Assembly (NCBI RefSeq): GCF_900099835.1
Contig: NZ_FNKP01000003.1
Span: 372,001 to 436,000, forward strand
From: Paraburkholderia fungorum
GTDB lineage: Bacteria > Pseudomonadota > Gammaproteobacteria > Burkholderiales > Burkholderiaceae
Direction of reading: 5' to 3'
DNA: 64,000 bases
The notes under the pieces are model-generated. The model was not told the DNA's origin and searched no databases. It saw only the letters and a program-made list of their open reading frames with translations. Below, piece after piece: positions 62,919 through 64,000 of the stretch (its first letter is position 1; every line of letters begins with the position of its first letter). Position numbers and translations under genes: made by a program.

Positions 62919-63314
62919 TTACCACCACACCGGAAATTGTTCAATTTGACTCTTTATATGTGCCATTGTGTCTTCGTCGAGTCGCGAGCTAAACGCCACC
63001 ATCACAGTCGCGCCGTCTAAGCCACTTCGCTTGATTTCCCATGAAATCTCCGGGATCCCTGCGGGTTTTCCCAGTCGCAAAACAAAATAGTTATTCATAT
63101 CTGCAAGACGTGCCTCCCCCGCGTCAAGATCGTTCAATCTTGATGCGAACTCATCCCAACTGGAGCAAGCAAACCATAGGCTGCTACGGCAATTAATATC
63201 TTGTCCAAACTGCTGTATCTCAGCAGATACTTGCATCCGCATGGACGGAACATACTCGTCCGTTTCGACCACATCGAAACTCAACCGAAACGGCTTTTCA
63301 AGTCTAATTTCCAT
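62919..63314 (-). CDS. CDI immunity protein A (BcpI/CdiI), possibly WapI-like
   Basis: 131 residues, MEIRLEKPFRLSFDVVET to FPVWW, no signal peptide. It starts 9 nt after the toxin A stop, the position of BcpI. The pattern of a beta-rich protein with conserved NYFVLRLGKPAG and ending in QIEQFPVWW resembles WapI-family immunity proteins, but I am not certain of that. It should bind and block toxin A in the cytoplasm. Codon use is AT-richer than in the flanking genes, as is normal for these modules. Confidence 0.75.
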   Translation of the reverse strand: MEIRLEKPFRLSFDVVETDEYVPSMRMQVSAEIQQFGQDINCRSSLWFACSSWDEFASRLNDLDAGEARLADMNNYFVLRLGKPAGIPEISWEIKRSGLDGATVMVAFSSRLDEDTMAHIKSQIEQFPVWW

Positions 63315-63352
63315 ATGCGAATCTCATTTACCTGTAGGCAGTGCGTGAATGA
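63277..63352. repeat. Imperfect repeat, copy 2 (parent junction of toxin A/immunity A)
   Basis: Matches 61868-61943. Here both gene ends are intact, so this copy is the parent or a preserved sister of the displaced one. Confidence 0.75.
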
Positions 63353-64000
63353 GCACTGGAAGCTGCCCTGGTTGCCGTGGAGGAGCAAACTTTAACTCCC
63401 AACCGTTGGAGTTGATTAGCTGATTGTATGGCACCCCATCTTTGGTAACAGCGTTAACGGCACCTTCCAGGCTCGCAAGTTGTTGTTGTGTCGCAAGTCG
63501 AACGACCTCAGGTGAATTGTTCTTTGCAATCATCTGGGCGTATTCCGCAATATGCTCTGTCGCGTTTCCATGAACCCACACACTCTGGCCGTCTTCCAAT
63601 ATCAGTTCAAACGATTTTGGGAGAACTGAGCCGGGATAAACGGGCTGGGTCGCAACAATCGAATCCCAGACCGTACCTGCTTTCGCCCCCGCGCCCTCGA
63701 TAGCCATCCCTGGCGTGACCGAGTTCGTCGCAATCGCCGCAGCCGTTTCCACCGTAATGATGCCAGCATTCACCGCTGCCGCTGGATTCGACAACGCCAA
63801 CGCTAAAGCTTCCGGCCCCAGTACCGCGAGGGCAGGCACCGCCGCAATAATCGCCACTGCACCGGCCGCAATCACCGCATTCTTACCGCTCGCCTCATTT
63901 ATCTGATTCTGCGCCTGAACCAACTGCTTCACCTGTTCGTCCGTACACGTACCTGTTGCACAGAACGCCTTCACCAGATCGGTTGTCAGCGGATTTTTCT
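63324..64000 (-). CDS. bcpA: C-terminal toxin region of the CDI exoprotein (BcpA/CdiA), 5' part outside window
   Basis: At least 225 residues of the C-terminus, open to the right edge; a GTG at 63974 is internal. The part nearest the edge (VKAFCATGTCTDEQVKQLVQ) is typical of the last BcpA pretoxin segment. An Ala-rich, hydrophobic stretch (about 63750-63900) may be the cytoplasm-entry domain. The toxin proper follows, from VYPGSVLPKSFELILEDGQS to IHALPTGK, with WVHGNATEHIAEYA and NSNGWELKFAPPRQPG. The family of this toxin is one I have seen in Burkholderia CDI but cannot name, and its activity is unknown. It is delivered to neighbouring cells through BcpB. Confidence 0.85.
   Translation of the reverse strand, partial: KNPLTTDLVKAFCATGTCTDEQVKQLVQAQNQINEASGKNAVIAAGAVAIIAAVPALAVLGPEALALALSNPAAAVNAGIITVETAAAIATNSVTPGMAIEGAGAKAGTVWDSIVATQPVYPGSVLPKSFELILEDGQSVWVHGNATEHIAEYAQMIAKNNSPEVVRLATQQQLASLEGAVNAVTKDGVPYNQLINSNGWELKFAPPRQPGQLPVLIHALPTGK

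Noticed and set aside
1..64000. tRNA/rRNA genes, CRISPR arrays, insertion sequences, phage att sites
   Set aside because: Scanned by eye for tRNA arms, repeat-spacer series, transposase motifs and terminal inverted repeats; none found.

Overview
The window looks like a chromosome or megaplasmid segment of a Burkholderiaceae bacterium (Paraburkholderia/Caballeronia type). The evidence is high GC with a codon bias typical of that family, three OpcP-type general porins, a Bug/TctC binding protein, DUF3331 and DUF4148 proteins, and a CDI locus in the Burkholderia gene order (A-I-...-B, transporter gene last). Nothing here is a housekeeping locus. It is a mosaic of accessory catabolic, signalling, stress and interbacterial-competition genes. 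No rRNA, tRNA, CRISPR array or insertion sequence was recognised.

1-9.4 kb: one minus-strand catabolic operon (amidohydrolase, 4,5-dihydroxyphthalate decarboxylase-like protein, DctA symporter, porin, LigJ hydratase, LigK aldolase, Tat-exported ThDP enzyme cut by the window edge). A divergent LysR-type regulator has two DNA-binding domains. LigJ and LigK convert 4-oxalomesaconate to pyruvate and oxaloacetate, the end of the gallate/protocatechuate 4,5-cleavage route. The ring-cleavage enzyme is not in the window. 9.5-24.3 kb: a second aromatic/carboxylate region with an MFS exporter, a carboxymuconolactone-decarboxylase-like protein, a fused TctA-TctB permease, a second amidohydrolase, a Bug binding protein, two paralogous LysR regulators, a second dihydroxyphthalate-decarboxylase-like protein, two porins and a Tat-exported binding protein. 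Four near-identical CTTRA-N8-TMAAR dyads lie upstream of these genes and probably tie them into one LysR regulon.

24.4-34 kb: a LysR gene, then a plus-strand operon of a PotFGHI/PotABCD-like ABC importer, two FAD amine oxidases, a [2Fe-2S] subunit, an FAD/NAD subunit with a BFD-type Fe-S site and RidA. This resembles opine or secondary-amine oxidation: import, oxidation to an imine, then imine hydrolysis. 34-44 kb: a Bcr/CflA exporter, a giant kinase/AAA/GAF/histidine-kinase protein with its receiver-kinase partner, an OmpR-type regulator and an AraC regulator. 44.4-52.8 kb: small stress and periplasmic genes (alpha/beta hydrolase, DUF4148, Ohr, epoxide hydrolase, ECF sigma factor, RidA-like, amidase, DUF3331, BON, thioredoxin-like). 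Several of their upstream gaps contain phased TGTATC direct repeats. 52.9-59 kb: a two-component gene cluster (two kinases, one LuxR-type regulator, one lone receiver) next to a LivK-like binding protein.

59.1-64 kb: the 3' part of a CDI (BcpAIOB-type) locus on the minus strand. It has the C-terminal toxin of BcpA/CdiA (running off the right edge), its immunity gene, then a string of orphan toxin tails and immunity genes, and the outer-membrane transporter BcpB/CdiB. The string includes a colicin-E3-like toxin remnant, a barnase-type RNase with a barstar gene broken by a stop codon, an out-of-place copy of the first toxin/immunity junction, another toxin tail overlapping an intact immunity gene, and a frameshifted immunity gene. 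This AT-richer graveyard of displaced toxin/immunity modules is the most unusual part of the window.
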